Below are positions 7,861-16,582 of a stretch of 64,000 bases of DNA, piece by piece (positions within the stretch are counted from its first letter, which is position 1; each line of letters starts with the position of its first letter). A model generated the notes under the pieces. It worked only from the letters and a program-made list of their open reading frames with translations. It was not told the DNA's origin and did no database searches. A program made the translations under genes and the position numbers. The DNA is from Microbacterium barkeri (lineage in GTDB: Bacteria; Actinomycetota; Actinomycetes; Actinomycetales; Microbacteriaceae), in assembly GCF_027921765.1 (NCBI RefSeq), contig NZ_BSEJ01000010.1, positions 62,001-126,000 on the forward strand, in the 5' to 3' direction.

Positions 7861-8082
7861 TCAGCCGGGCAGGAAGCTCAGCAGGGCGACGACCGCCGCC
7901 GAGGTGACCACGAACGCGCCGATGTGCCACCAGGGGCTCGCCTCCTGGTCCGGCGCGCGGCGAACGCGGAAGAGGACATCGGGGCGACGCGCCGGGTCCT
8001 TCGCGGCGGCGACGACTGCCTGCGCGCCCGTCCGGACGTCGGGTTCCCGCACGGTCTGCTGAACGGTCTCGTGCACTGCCAT
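7861..8082 (-). CDS. Small single-span membrane protein
   Basis: A 73-residue protein with a hydrophilic Arg/Asp-rich first half and one C-terminal membrane span (HIGAFVVTSAAVVALLSFLPG, residues 53-73). No family is recognised. G-rich purine runs precede ATG 8082. It is convergent with the exonuclease gene, 30 bp away, and stands alone. Confidence 0.5.
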   Translation of the reverse strand: MAVHETVQQTVREPDVRTGAQAVVAAAKDPARRPDVLFRVRRAPDQEASPWWHIGAFVVTSAAVVALLSFLPG

Positions 8083-8202
8083 GATCTCGGTCCACCCCTC
8101 CCGTGACGCGCTGAGTCCTCCTGCGCCACCTCCATTGTCGCCGAAGTCGGCTGAGAGGCGGTCACAGACACATCACGAACGCGGCGGACCGCGCTCAGGG
8201 GA

Positions 8203-9207
8203 TCAGAACCACTTCGACTCGAGGTGGTCCGACGAGATGCGGCGGAGCGTGCCCGAGTGCCCGCGGAGCACGACGCTCTCGGTGTAGACGTAGCCGTCCT
8301 TGCGGCGCACGCCCTCGACGAGCGCGCCGTCGGTCACACCCGTCGCGACGAAGATCGTGTTGCTCCCGGCGACGAGGTCATCCGCCTCGTAGACGTGGTC
8401 CATCTTCAGGCCCGCGTCGATGCCCTTCTGCGCCTCGTCGTCGTCGCGCGGCCAGAGGCGGCCCTGGATGTGCCCGCCGAGGGCCTTGATCGCGCACGCC
8501 GTGACGATGCCCTCCGGGCTGCCGCCGATCCCGACGCACATGTCGGTGCGCGCATCGTGGCGGGCCGCGTTGATGCCGCCCGCGACGTCGCCGTCGCTCA
8601 TGAGGCGCGTTCCCGCGCCCGTCGCGCGGATGTCCTCGATGAGCTGCTCGTGGCGCGGACGGTTGAGCACCGACACGACCATCTCCTCGACGGGCTTGTC
8701 GAGGGCCTTCGCGAGGAGGCGGATGTTCTCGGCGATCGGCAGGCGGATGTCCACGACGCCGACGCCCGCGGGGCCGGTGACGAGCTTGTCCATGTAGAAG
8801 ACGCTCGACGCGTCGAGCATCGTGCCGCGGTCGGAGAGCGCGATCACGGAGAGCGCGTTGTTGCGCCCGGCCGCCGTCAGCGAGGTGCCGTCGATCGGGT
8901 CGACCGCGATGTCGTACGAGCGACCGCGCCCCGTGCCCACGTGCTCGCCGTTGAAGAGCATCGGCGCGTTGTCCTTCTCGCCCTCGCCGATCACGATGAC
9001 GCCGTCGAAGTCGACGGTCGCGAGGAACGCGCGCATCGCGTCGACCGCCGCGCCGTCGGCGGCCTCCTTCGCGCCGCGGCCGATGAACGGGACCGAGCGG
9101 ATCGCCGCGGCCTCCGTCGCGCGCACGAGCTCGAGCGCGATGTTGCGGTCGGGGTGGAGCGGGATGAGGTCGTCGGCGCTCGTGATCTCGTGCGTGTCGG
9201 CAGTCAT
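8203..9207 (-). CDS. glpX: Class II fructose-1,6-bisphosphatase
   Basis: Hydrolyses fructose 1,6-bisphosphate to fructose 6-phosphate for gluconeogenesis; the class II enzyme is the main one in actinobacteria. The 334 residues show the metal-binding motifs GEGEKDNAPML (74-84) and DPIDGTS (103-109), and later GIGGSPEG. Start ATG 9207 (MTADTHEI) has no Shine-Dalgarno but sits 6 nt after a TACTCT box. A longer in-frame region upstream is antisense to the fbaA promoter and is discarded. It is divergent from fbaA, which encodes the opposing step. Confidence 0.96.
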   Translation of the reverse strand: MTADTHEITSADDLIPLHPDRNIALELVRATEAAAIRSVPFIGRGAKEAADGAAVDAMRAFLATVDFDGVIVIGEGEKDNAPMLFNGEHVGTGRGRSYDIAVDPIDGTSLTAAGRNNALSVIALSDRGTMLDASSVFYMDKLVTGPAGVGVVDIRLPIAENIRLLAKALDKPVEEMVVSVLNRPRHEQLIEDIRATGAGTRLMSDGDVAGGINAARHDARTDMCVGIGGSPEGIVTACAIKALGGHIQGRLWPRDDDEAQKGIDAGLKMDHVYEADDLVAGSNTIFVATGVTDGALVEGVRRKDGYVYTESVVLRGHSGTLRRISSDHLESKWF

Positions 9208-9213
9208 GCTGAG

Positions 9214-9219
9214 AGAGTA
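9214..9219 (-). promoter_or_regulatory. glpX -10 box, leaderless arrangement
   Basis: TACTCT on the minus strand ends 6 nt before ATG 9207. No convincing -35 is visible. Confidence 0.45.
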
Positions 9220-9386
9220 GCGGCAGCGGATGGCGCAGATCGGGGTTCTTCGCGCGCTCCAGCTCGAAGGAACTGCGTTTCTTTCCGGATCGTGAGGATC
9301 GCGCCCGCTTGCCGCCGTCCTCGGAGCAGATCCGGCCTTCGCTAGGCTGAGACTGCACTCACCTCGCCATTCGAAGGAGCACCGCA

Positions 9387-10415
<1,029 letters not shown>

Positions 10416-10426
10416 CAGCGCTTCCA

Positions 10427-10468
10427 GACGACGAAGCCCGGCGCCATGCGGCGCCGGGCTTCGTCGTC
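10427..10468. terminator. Perfect 19-bp hairpin after fbaA
   Basis: A 19-bp perfect stem with ATGC loop, 12 bp after the fbaA stop and 6 bp before the stop of the convergent DUF6264 gene. It works for both strands. No T tract follows. Confidence 0.85.
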
Positions 10469-10474
10469 TCGGAG

Positions 10475-11017
10475 CTAGGAGCCGAACGACTCCTGCATCC
10501 GCAGCACGGCATCCCCGACGGCGGGATCGCTCACGAGGGGGATCACGACGACGATGCTCGCGAGCAGGTTGAAGACGACAGCGCCGGCGATCGGCACCCA
10601 GAAGGTGAGGCGCCCGCGCCGTGCGACGCGCCATGACAGGAGAGCGGTCGCCATCCATCCGAGCGTCAGCACGATCACGGCCGCCACGCCCCAGATCCGC
10701 ATGCCGGCCGGGTCGGCGAGCTCGACGTCGAGTCCCATCGTCTCGAGCAGGCGCGTGGTGTCGAGCACGAGCGGAATCGACTGGATCACACTGAAGATCC
10801 CGTAGACGAGCATCGCGACCGTCGCCGCGCGGTCGATCAGGCGGCCGCCAGACAGGCGCGGCGCAGCATCGGCAGACGGTGGCGGAACGGGGGCCGCGGG
10901 GACCGGCGCACGGGTCTCGGGAGCGGACGGGAGCCCCATGCGCGCGCGCTGCTCCTCGGGCGTGGCGTACTGCCCGAACCGCGGCTGCGGCCGCGCGTCG
11001 TCGCGGGGCTCGGTCAT
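10475..11017 (-). CDS. DUF6264-like membrane protein
   Basis: A 180-residue protein with a Pro-rich cytoplasmic N-terminus (residues 1-60, with [17 protein letters not shown]) and four predicted membrane spans. The QYATPEEQ entry plus four spans matches the Microbacteriaceae family DUF6264; function is unknown. Start ATG 11017 overlaps the ispH stop by ATGA, so expression is coupled to ispH. Confidence 0.7.
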   Translation of the reverse strand: MTEPRDDARPQPRFGQYATPEEQRARMGLPSAPETRAPVPAAPVPPPSADAAPRLSGGRLIDRAATVAMLVYGIFSVIQSIPLVLDTTRLLETMGLDVELADPAGMRIWGVAAVIVLTLGWMATALLSWRVARRGRLTFWVPIAGAVVFNLLASIVVVIPLVSDPAVGDAVLRMQESFGS

Positions 11018-12075
11018 GCGCGGCCTCGGCCTCCCACGGCACGGGCGTCGCGGCGACCCGACGGATCCTGGCGGAGCTCCTTGGGCAGCGAGAACATGAG
11101 GTCCTCCTCCGCCGTCCGCACCTCCTCGACATCGCGGTAGCCGGCGCTCGCGAGCGCGTCGAGCACCTCCTGGACGAGCACCTCGGGCACGGAGGCGCCG
11201 CTCGTCACGCCCACGGTCTCGACGCCGTCGAGCCACTCCTGCCGGACCTCGCTCGCGTAGTCGACCCGGTATGCGGCCTTCGCGCCGTGCTGGAGGGCGA
11301 CCTCGACGAGGCGCACGCTGTTCGACGAGTTCGCCGAGCCGACGACGATCACGAGATCGGCTCCGGCCGCGACCTTCTTGATCGCGACCTGGCGGTTCTG
11401 CGTCGCGTAGCAGATGTCGTCGGACGGCGGGTTGTGCAGCTCGGGGAAGCGCGCGCGCAGGCGGTTCACCGTCTCCATCGTCTCGTCCACCGAGAGCGTG
11501 GTCTGCGAGAGCCACACGAGCTTCGACGGATCCTCGACCTCGATCGTGTCGGCCTCGTCGGGCGAGTTCACGATCGTGACGTTCTCCGGCGCCTCTCCCG
11601 CGGTGCCCTCGACCTCCTCGTGGCCCTCGTGACCCACGAGCAGGATGTGGAAGTCGTCGCGGGCGAAGCGCACGGCCTCGCGGTGCACCTTGGTGACGAG
11701 CGGGCACGTGGCGTCGATGGCCTGGAGGCCCCGGTCCGACGCGGCGCTCACGACGGCGGGCGAGACCCCATGCGCGCTGAACACGACGTGCGCGCCCTCT
11801 GGCACCTCGTCGACCTCCTCGACGAAGACGGCGCCCTTCGCCTCGAGCTCGCGCACGACGTGGATGTTGTGCACGATCTGCTTGCGCACGTAGACGGGCG
11901 ACCCGTAGCGCTCGAGCGCCTTCTCGACCGTGATCACGGCGCGGTCGACGCCCGCGCAGTAGCCCCGCGGCGCCGCGAGCAGCACCCGCTTGCGTCCGGG
12001 CACGGGGTTATCCTGAAGGCGCACGCTCCTGCCCGGCACGCGGGGCACGGGCAGATGGATGGCGGTCGAGCTCAT
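11014..12075 (-). CDS. ispH: 4-hydroxy-3-methylbut-2-enyl diphosphate reductase
   Basis: Last step of the MEP pathway: reduces HMBPP to IPP and DMAPP with a 4Fe-4S cluster. The three cluster cysteines are C40 (PRGYCAG), C124 (DATCPLV) and C222 (ICYATQ); H69, H102, H152 and E154 match the substrate-binding histidines and the catalytic Glu. 353 residues, somewhat longer than the E. coli enzyme because of an N-terminal extension of about 28 residues. ATG 12075 lies 6 nt after a TAGGAT box. It is divergent from xseA and coupled to DUF6264 downstream. Confidence 0.97.
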   Translation of the reverse strand: MSSTAIHLPVPRVPGRSVRLQDNPVPGRKRVLLAAPRGYCAGVDRAVITVEKALERYGSPVYVRKQIVHNIHVVRELEAKGAVFVEEVDEVPEGAHVVFSAHGVSPAVVSAASDRGLQAIDATCPLVTKVHREAVRFARDDFHILLVGHEGHEEVEGTAGEAPENVTIVNSPDEADTIEVEDPSKLVWLSQTTLSVDETMETVNRLRARFPELHNPPSDDICYATQNRQVAIKKVAAGADLVIVVGSANSSNSVRLVEVALQHGAKAAYRVDYASEVRQEWLDGVETVGVTSGASVPEVLVQEVLDALASAGYRDVEEVRTAEEDLMFSLPKELRQDPSGRRDARAVGGRGRA

Positions 12076-12081
12076 GCTCCG

Positions 12082-12087
12082 ATCCTA
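12082..12087 (-). promoter_or_regulatory. ispH -10 box, leaderless arrangement
   Basis: TAGGAT on the minus strand ends 6 nt before ATG 12075; there is no ribosome site between them. Confidence 0.6.
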
Positions 12088-12147
12088 CGTGCGCCCCCTG
12101 GGGACAGGCAGGGTGCCGCCGTCCGAAGAGTGCGCCGCGAGGAGATC

Positions 12148-13440
12148 ATGACGACGTTCCAGCCGGAGCCCGCCGAGGGCGAGCAGCCCCCCGCCGATTC
12201 CGTCGCCCCGCGCGACTCGAAGCCGGATGCGCCGACCTCGATCGCGCGCCTGAATCAGACGATCAAGGGCTTCATCGACCGCTGGGGCGCCGTGTGGGTC
12301 GAGGGCGAGATCACCTCGTGGAACGTGCGCGGCGGCGCCGTGTTCGGACGCCTGAAAGACCTCCGATCGGATGCGCAGATCTCGATCCGGATGTGGTCCA
12401 GCGTCCGCGCCCGCACCCCGGCCGATCTGAAGGTCGGCGACCACGTGATCGCGTGCGTCAAGGCCGATTACTACCCGAAGGGCGGCGACCTCTCCTTCCA
12501 GGTCACCTCGATGCGCCACGTGGGCCTCGGCGAGCAGCTCGAGCGTCTCGAGAGGCTCCGCGCGCAGCTGCGCGCCGAGGGGCTCTTCGACCCCGCCCGG
12601 AAGAAGCCGCTCCCCTTCCTGCCCCACGGCATCGGGCTGATCACGGGCGAGCGCTCGGACGCCGAGAAGGACGTCCTGCGCAACGCCGAGCTGCGGTGGC
12701 CGCACGTCGACATCCGCACGATCCACGCCGCCGTGCAGGGCGAGCGCAGCGTGCCCGAGATCCTCCAGGCGCTCAGCGCGCTCGATGCGGATCCGCACAT
12801 CGACGTCATCATCATCGCCCGCGGAGGCGGCGATCCGCAGTCGCTCCTCGGGTTCAGCGACGAGCGCCTCGTCCGCGCGGTCGCGGCCGCTCGGACCCCG
12901 GTCGTGAGCGCGATCGGCCACGAGAACGACCATCCGCTGCTCGACGACGTCGCCGACCTGCGCGCCTCGACGCCCACCGACGCCGCGAAGCGGGTCGTCC
13001 CCGACGTCGGCGAGCAGCGGGCGCTGGTCGCGCAGCTGCGGTCGCGTCTCGCGACACGGCTCCAGCATCGCCTCCAGCACGACATCGCGCAGCTCGAGCA
13101 CATCCGCTCGCGCCCCGTCCTGCGGGCGCCTGAGCGCCTCGTCGAGACACGCCAGCAGGACGTCTTCCTCCTCGTGGCGCGAGGGCGCGACATCGCCCAG
13201 CGGCGCATCCACGACGGCGAGCGCCGCACCGCGGAGCTGCGGGCGTCGCTGCGCGCCCTCTCGCCGCAGTCGACGCTCGCACGGGGCTACGCGATCGCGC
13301 AGGCAGAGGATGGCGCCATCCTCCGGTCCGCGCAGGACGCGCCCCGTGGCGCGCGGCTCGTGCTCACCCTCGAGCACGGCGCCGTGTCGGCGACCTCGGG
13401 CGGACCGCTCGACGCGGGCACCGCGCCCGCCTCCTCGTAG
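12148..13440 (+). CDS. xseA: Exodeoxyribonuclease VII large subunit
   Basis: Catalytic subunit of ExoVII, which degrades single-stranded DNA from both ends. The 430 residues contain the N-terminal OB fold (WVEGEITSWNVRGGAVFGRLKD, about residues 50-75), the nuclease core with IIIARGGGDPQSLLGFSDE and SAIGHENDHPLLDDVADLRASTPTDAA, a coiled-coil stretch, and the conserved LARGYAIA near residue 385. Start ATG 12148 has GAGGAG 4-5 nt upstream; a much longer open frame upstream is antisense to ispH. xseB follows after 12 bp. Confidence 0.96.
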   Translation: MTTFQPEPAEGEQPPADSVAPRDSKPDAPTSIARLNQTIKGFIDRWGAVWVEGEITSWNVRGGAVFGRLKDLRSDAQISIRMWSSVRARTPADLKVGDHVIACVKADYYPKGGDLSFQVTSMRHVGLGEQLERLERLRAQLRAEGLFDPARKKPLPFLPHGIGLITGERSDAEKDVLRNAELRWPHVDIRTIHAAVQGERSVPEILQALSALDADPHIDVIIIARGGGDPQSLLGFSDERLVRAVAAARTPVVSAIGHENDHPLLDDVADLRASTPTDAAKRVVPDVGEQRALVAQLRSRLATRLQHRLQHDIAQLEHIRSRPVLRAPERLVETRQQDVFLLVARGRDIAQRRIHDGERRTAELRASLRALSPQSTLARGYAIAQAEDGAILRSAQDAPRGARLVLTLEHGAVSATSGGPLDAGTAPASS

Positions 13441-13452
13441 GATGGAACCGCT

Positions 13453-13677
13453 ATGACCGAACAGGCTCCCCCCGCCGACGTCGCGTCCCTCTCGTTCGAA
13501 CAGGCGCGGGACGAGCTCGTCCGCGTCGTGTCCGAGCTCGAGCAGGGCGCGCCCACCCTCGAGCAGTCCCTCGCGCTCTGGGAACGCGGCGAGGCGCTCG
13601 CGGCGCGGTGCGAGGAGTGGCTGCTCGGGGCGAAGCGCCGTCTCGAGGCCGCGCGCGCCGCGGGGGGCGAGGCCTGA
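13453..13677 (+). CDS. xseB: Exodeoxyribonuclease VII small subunit
   Basis: 74-residue helical partner of XseA. The diagnostic [39 protein letters not shown] spans residues 10-48. TAGGATGG upstream supplies a weak ribosome site. The stop overlaps the next ATG by one base (TGATG). Confidence 0.95.
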   Translation: MTEQAPPADVASLSFEQARDELVRVVSELEQGAPTLEQSLALWERGEALAARCEEWLLGAKRRLEAARAAGGEA

Positions 13678-14324
13678 TGGCGCGCGAGCCGCGCATCGCC
13701 GCACACCTCGGCCGCCCCGAGACGCCTGACGAGATCGCCGCACGGAAGGCCGAGAGCTCGCGCATCTACCGCGGCAGCCAGACGTTCCGCAACCTCATCG
13801 TCGCGCTCGTCGTCTCGCTCGCCGTCGTGGCCGTCATCGTGTGGGGCGTGCCGCGCGGCGAGGCCCCGGAGCCTGCGCCCATCAACGTGGCGGCGATCGC
13901 CGCCGATGCCGAGGAGACGACGGGCCACGACGCGATCGTCCCCGACGCCCCGGACGACTGGCGCGTGAACTCGGCGCGGCTCGAGACCGGCGACGTCACG
14001 ACGTGGAGCATCGCGTACGTTCCGACCGAGACCGGCTTCCTCCGACTGAGCCAGGGCTTCGACGCCGACGAGACCTGGGCCGCGCGGGTCCTGGGCGGGG
14101 CGGCGCCGACCGATGCCGTCACGATCGACGGCGTCCGCTGGGACGTGTACGAGATCTCCGACCCCGAGGCGAACGCCAACGTGTCGTACGCGCTGGGCAC
14201 CCAGGCCGGCGCCGACCACGTCCTCGTGTACGGATCCTCCGAGCCGGAGGTCGCCGCCGATCTCGCCGCGCTCGTGGCCGACCAGATCGACGCACTCGCG
14301 ACCGCAGAAGGGACACCCGAATGA
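13677..14324 (+). CDS. DUF4245-like membrane-anchored protein
   Basis: A 215-residue protein with one N-terminal membrane span (NLIVALVVSLAVVAVIVWGV, residues 40-59) and an extracytoplasmic domain with the W-R-V-N...TTWSIAYVPTETGF signature of DUF4245, a lipid-anchored or membrane-anchored actinobacterial family of unknown role. DUF4245 genes commonly follow xseB in actinobacteria, as here. Start ATG 13677 overlaps the xseB stop and its own stop overlaps the carbonic anhydrase ATG, so the three are coupled. Confidence 0.82.
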   Translation: MAREPRIAAHLGRPETPDEIAARKAESSRIYRGSQTFRNLIVALVVSLAVVAVIVWGVPRGEAPEPAPINVAAIAADAEETTGHDAIVPDAPDDWRVNSARLETGDVTTWSIAYVPTETGFLRLSQGFDADETWAARVLGGAAPTDAVTIDGVRWDVYEISDPEANANVSYALGTQAGADHVLVYGSSEPEVAADLAALVADQIDALATAEGTPE

Positions 14325-14971
14325 GCGAGAACCTCACCCCCGCCGAGGCGTGGGAGAAGATGCAGGCCGGCAACTCCCGGTTCGTGGCGGGCACGCCCGC
14401 GCACCCCCACCAGGATGTCCGCCGTCGTCACGAGCTCGCGGCGGGGCAGACGCCCCTCGCCACCCTCTTCGGATGCTCCGACTCGCGGCTGGCGGCCGAG
14501 ATCATCTTCGACCTGGGCCTCGGCGACCTGTTCGTCGTGCGCAACGCCGGCCAGGTCCCCGGAGAGTCGATCGTCGGCTCCCTCGAGTACGCCGTCGAGG
14601 TGCTCGGCGTGCCGCTCCTCGTCGTGCTCGGGCACGACTCGTGCGGCGCGGTCCGCGCCGCGATCGACAGCACGGGGCCCGACGCACCCGTTCTGCCCCC
14701 GCACATCTGGCGTCAGATCTCGCCGATCGTGCCCGCGGTGCACGCGGCGCTGCGCGAGTCGGACGGCGCGACCCCCGCGACCGTCGATGCCGAGCTCGTC
14801 GGCCGCCTGCACGTGCGCGACACGATCGACTGGATCCTGCAGTCGTCCGAGCTGATCTCCCGCGCCGTCGCGGAGGGCCGTCTCGGCATCGTGGGAGCCA
14901 ACTACCGACTGGCCGAGGGCACCGCGGTGCCCCACGTCACCATGGGCGTCGCGACCGACGCGGCCGCCTGA
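14321..14971 (+). CDS. Beta-class carbonic anhydrase
   Basis: Interconverts CO2 and bicarbonate. The 216 residues show the zinc ligands C52, H105 and C108 and the D54-R56 dyad in CSDSR and GHDSCGAV. Cytoplasmic; no signal peptide. ATGA overlap with the previous gene shows coupling, and fumC starts 19 bp downstream with its own ribosome site, so a common transcript xseA-xseB-DUF4245-CA-fumC is likely. Confidence 0.95.
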   Translation: MSENLTPAEAWEKMQAGNSRFVAGTPAHPHQDVRRRHELAAGQTPLATLFGCSDSRLAAEIIFDLGLGDLFVVRNAGQVPGESIVGSLEYAVEVLGVPLLVVLGHDSCGAVRAAIDSTGPDAPVLPPHIWRQISPIVPAVHAALRESDGATPATVDAELVGRLHVRDTIDWILQSSELISRAVAEGRLGIVGANYRLAEGTAVPHVTMGVATDAAA

Positions 14972-14990
14972 ACCCGGAGGGAACAAGGAA

Positions 14991-16385
14991 GTGACCGAGA
15001 TCGAGTACCGCATCGAGCACGACACCATGGGCGAGGTGCGCGTCCCCGCGACCGCCCTCTACCGCGCGCAGACGCAGCGCGCCGTGGAGAACTTCCCCAT
15101 CTCGGGCAAGGGCCTGGAGTCGCGCCAGATCGCCGCGCTCGCGCGCATCAAGAAGGCGGCGGCCCTCGCCAACAAGGAGCTCGGGACGCTCGACGGCGCG
15201 ATCGCCGACGCCATCGCGGCCGCGGCCGACGAGGTCGCCACCGGCGCCCACGACGACCAGTTCCCCGTCGACACCTACCAGACCGGGTCGGGCACGTCGT
15301 CGAACATGAACATGAACGAGGTCCTGTCGACGCTCGCGTCCGACCGCCTCGGCTCGCCCGTGCACCCCAACGACCACGTCAACGCCTCGCAGTCGTCGAA
15401 CGACGTCTTCCCGACGTCGGTGCACGTCGCCGTCACCGAGGCGCTCATCACCGACCTCGTGCCCGCGCTCGACCACCTCGCGAAGGCCTTCGAGGAGAAG
15501 GCCGAGGCGTGGAAGTCGGTCGTCAAGTCCGGCCGCACGCACCTCATGGACGCGACGCCCGTGACGCTCGGCCAGGAGTTCGGCGGATACGCCCGCCAGA
15601 TGCGGCTCGGCATCGAGCGCGTCGAGGCGTCGCTCCCCCGCGTCGCGGAGGTCCCGCTGGGCGGCACCGCGGTCGGCACCGGCATCAACACGCCGCTCGG
15701 CTTCCCGCAGAAGGTCATCGCGCTGCTCGCGGCCGAGACCGGCCTGCCCATCACCGAGGCGAAGGACCACTTCGAGGCGCAGGCGAACCGCGACGGTCTC
15801 GTCGAGGCATCGGGCGCGCTCCGCACGATCGCCGTCTCGCTCACGAAGATCAACAACGACCTGCGCTGGATGGGCTCGGGGCCGAACACGGGGCTCGGCG
15901 AGCTCCACATCCCCGACCTCCAGCCCGGTTCGTCGATCATGCCGGGCAAGGTGAACCCCGTCGTGCCCGAGGCCACCCTCATGGTCTGCGCGCGCGTCAT
16001 CGGCAACGACGCGACGATCGCGTGGGCCGGCGCGTCGGGCGCCTTCGAGCTCAACGTGGCGATCCCGGTCATGGGGACCGCGCTGCTCGAGTCGATCCGC
16101 CTCCTCGCCAACGCCTCGCGCGTGCTCGCCGACAAGACGATCGCGGGTCTCGAGGCGAACGTCGAGCGCGCGGCCGCCTTCGCGGGCATGTCGCCGTCGA
16201 TCGTGACGCCGCTCAACAAGGTGATCGGCTACGAGGCGGCGGCGAAGATCGCCAAGCACTCCGTGGCGAAGGGCATCACGGTCCGCGAGGCCGTGATCGA
16301 CCTCGGCTACGTCGAGCGCGGCGAGATCACGGAGGAGCAGCTCGACGAGAAGCTCGACCTGCTCTCGATGACGCACGCGGGCTGA
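14991..16385 (+). CDS. fumC: Class II fumarate hydratase
   Basis: Iron-independent fumarase of the TCA cycle. The 464 residues carry the superfamily signature [11 protein letters not shown] at about 313-323, the substrate-site [14 protein letters not shown] near residue 95, and [15 protein letters not shown]. Start GTG 14991 has GGAGGGAACAAGGAA upstream. The gene ends before a strong palindromic hairpin. Confidence 0.97.
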   Translation: MTEIEYRIEHDTMGEVRVPATALYRAQTQRAVENFPISGKGLESRQIAALARIKKAAALANKELGTLDGAIADAIAAAADEVATGAHDDQFPVDTYQTGSGTSSNMNMNEVLSTLASDRLGSPVHPNDHVNASQSSNDVFPTSVHVAVTEALITDLVPALDHLAKAFEEKAEAWKSVVKSGRTHLMDATPVTLGQEFGGYARQMRLGIERVEASLPRVAEVPLGGTAVGTGINTPLGFPQKVIALLAAETGLPITEAKDHFEAQANRDGLVEASGALRTIAVSLTKINNDLRWMGSGPNTGLGELHIPDLQPGSSIMPGKVNPVVPEATLMVCARVIGNDATIAWAGASGAFELNVAIPVMGTALLESIRLLANASRVLADKTIAGLEANVERAAAFAGMSPSIVTPLNKVIGYEAAAKIAKHSVAKGITVREAVIDLGYVERGEITEEQLDEKLDLLSMTHAG

Positions 16386-16401
16386 CGCGGAGCCCGCTCT
16401 C

Positions 16402-16435
16402 AGGGCCCGGGTGGACGATCGTCCGCCCGGGCCCT
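16402..16435 (+). terminator. 34-nt palindromic hairpin after fumC
   Basis: The right half is the complement of the left half except for one G-T wobble, giving a near-perfect self-complementary element with AGGGCCCGGG ends and a GGACGATCGTCC centre. It starts 17 bp after the fumC stop; no T tract. Confidence 0.75.
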
Positions 16436-16458
16436 CTGCATGCGAGCCGTGCCCGGGG

Positions 16459-16491
16459 CGTCAGCCGGCGTTCGCCGCCGCTTCACCTGCC
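16459..16491 (+). promoter_or_regulatory. Predicted PHO box (11-nt direct repeats) of phoX
   Basis: Two adjacent 11-nt units, GTTCGCCGCCG (16470-16480) and CTTCACCTGCC (16481-16491), match the GTTCACCnnnn direct-repeat unit bound by actinobacterial PhoP. A weaker third unit CGTCAGCCGGC precedes them. They lie about 90 bp before the phoX start. Confidence 0.6.
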
Positions 16492-16582
16492 GGACACCCG
16501 GCATCGGTGAGGTGGTGGCGAGGGCTCTCCGGGGCCTGATCGACAAGGGATTCCCCCGCCCGCGAGAAGGAGACAGTCGAAC

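Noticed and set aside
12085..13743. Minus-strand open frame opposite xseA/xseB
   Set aside because: No family motif and Arg/Glu-rich; xseA and xseB are unambiguous.
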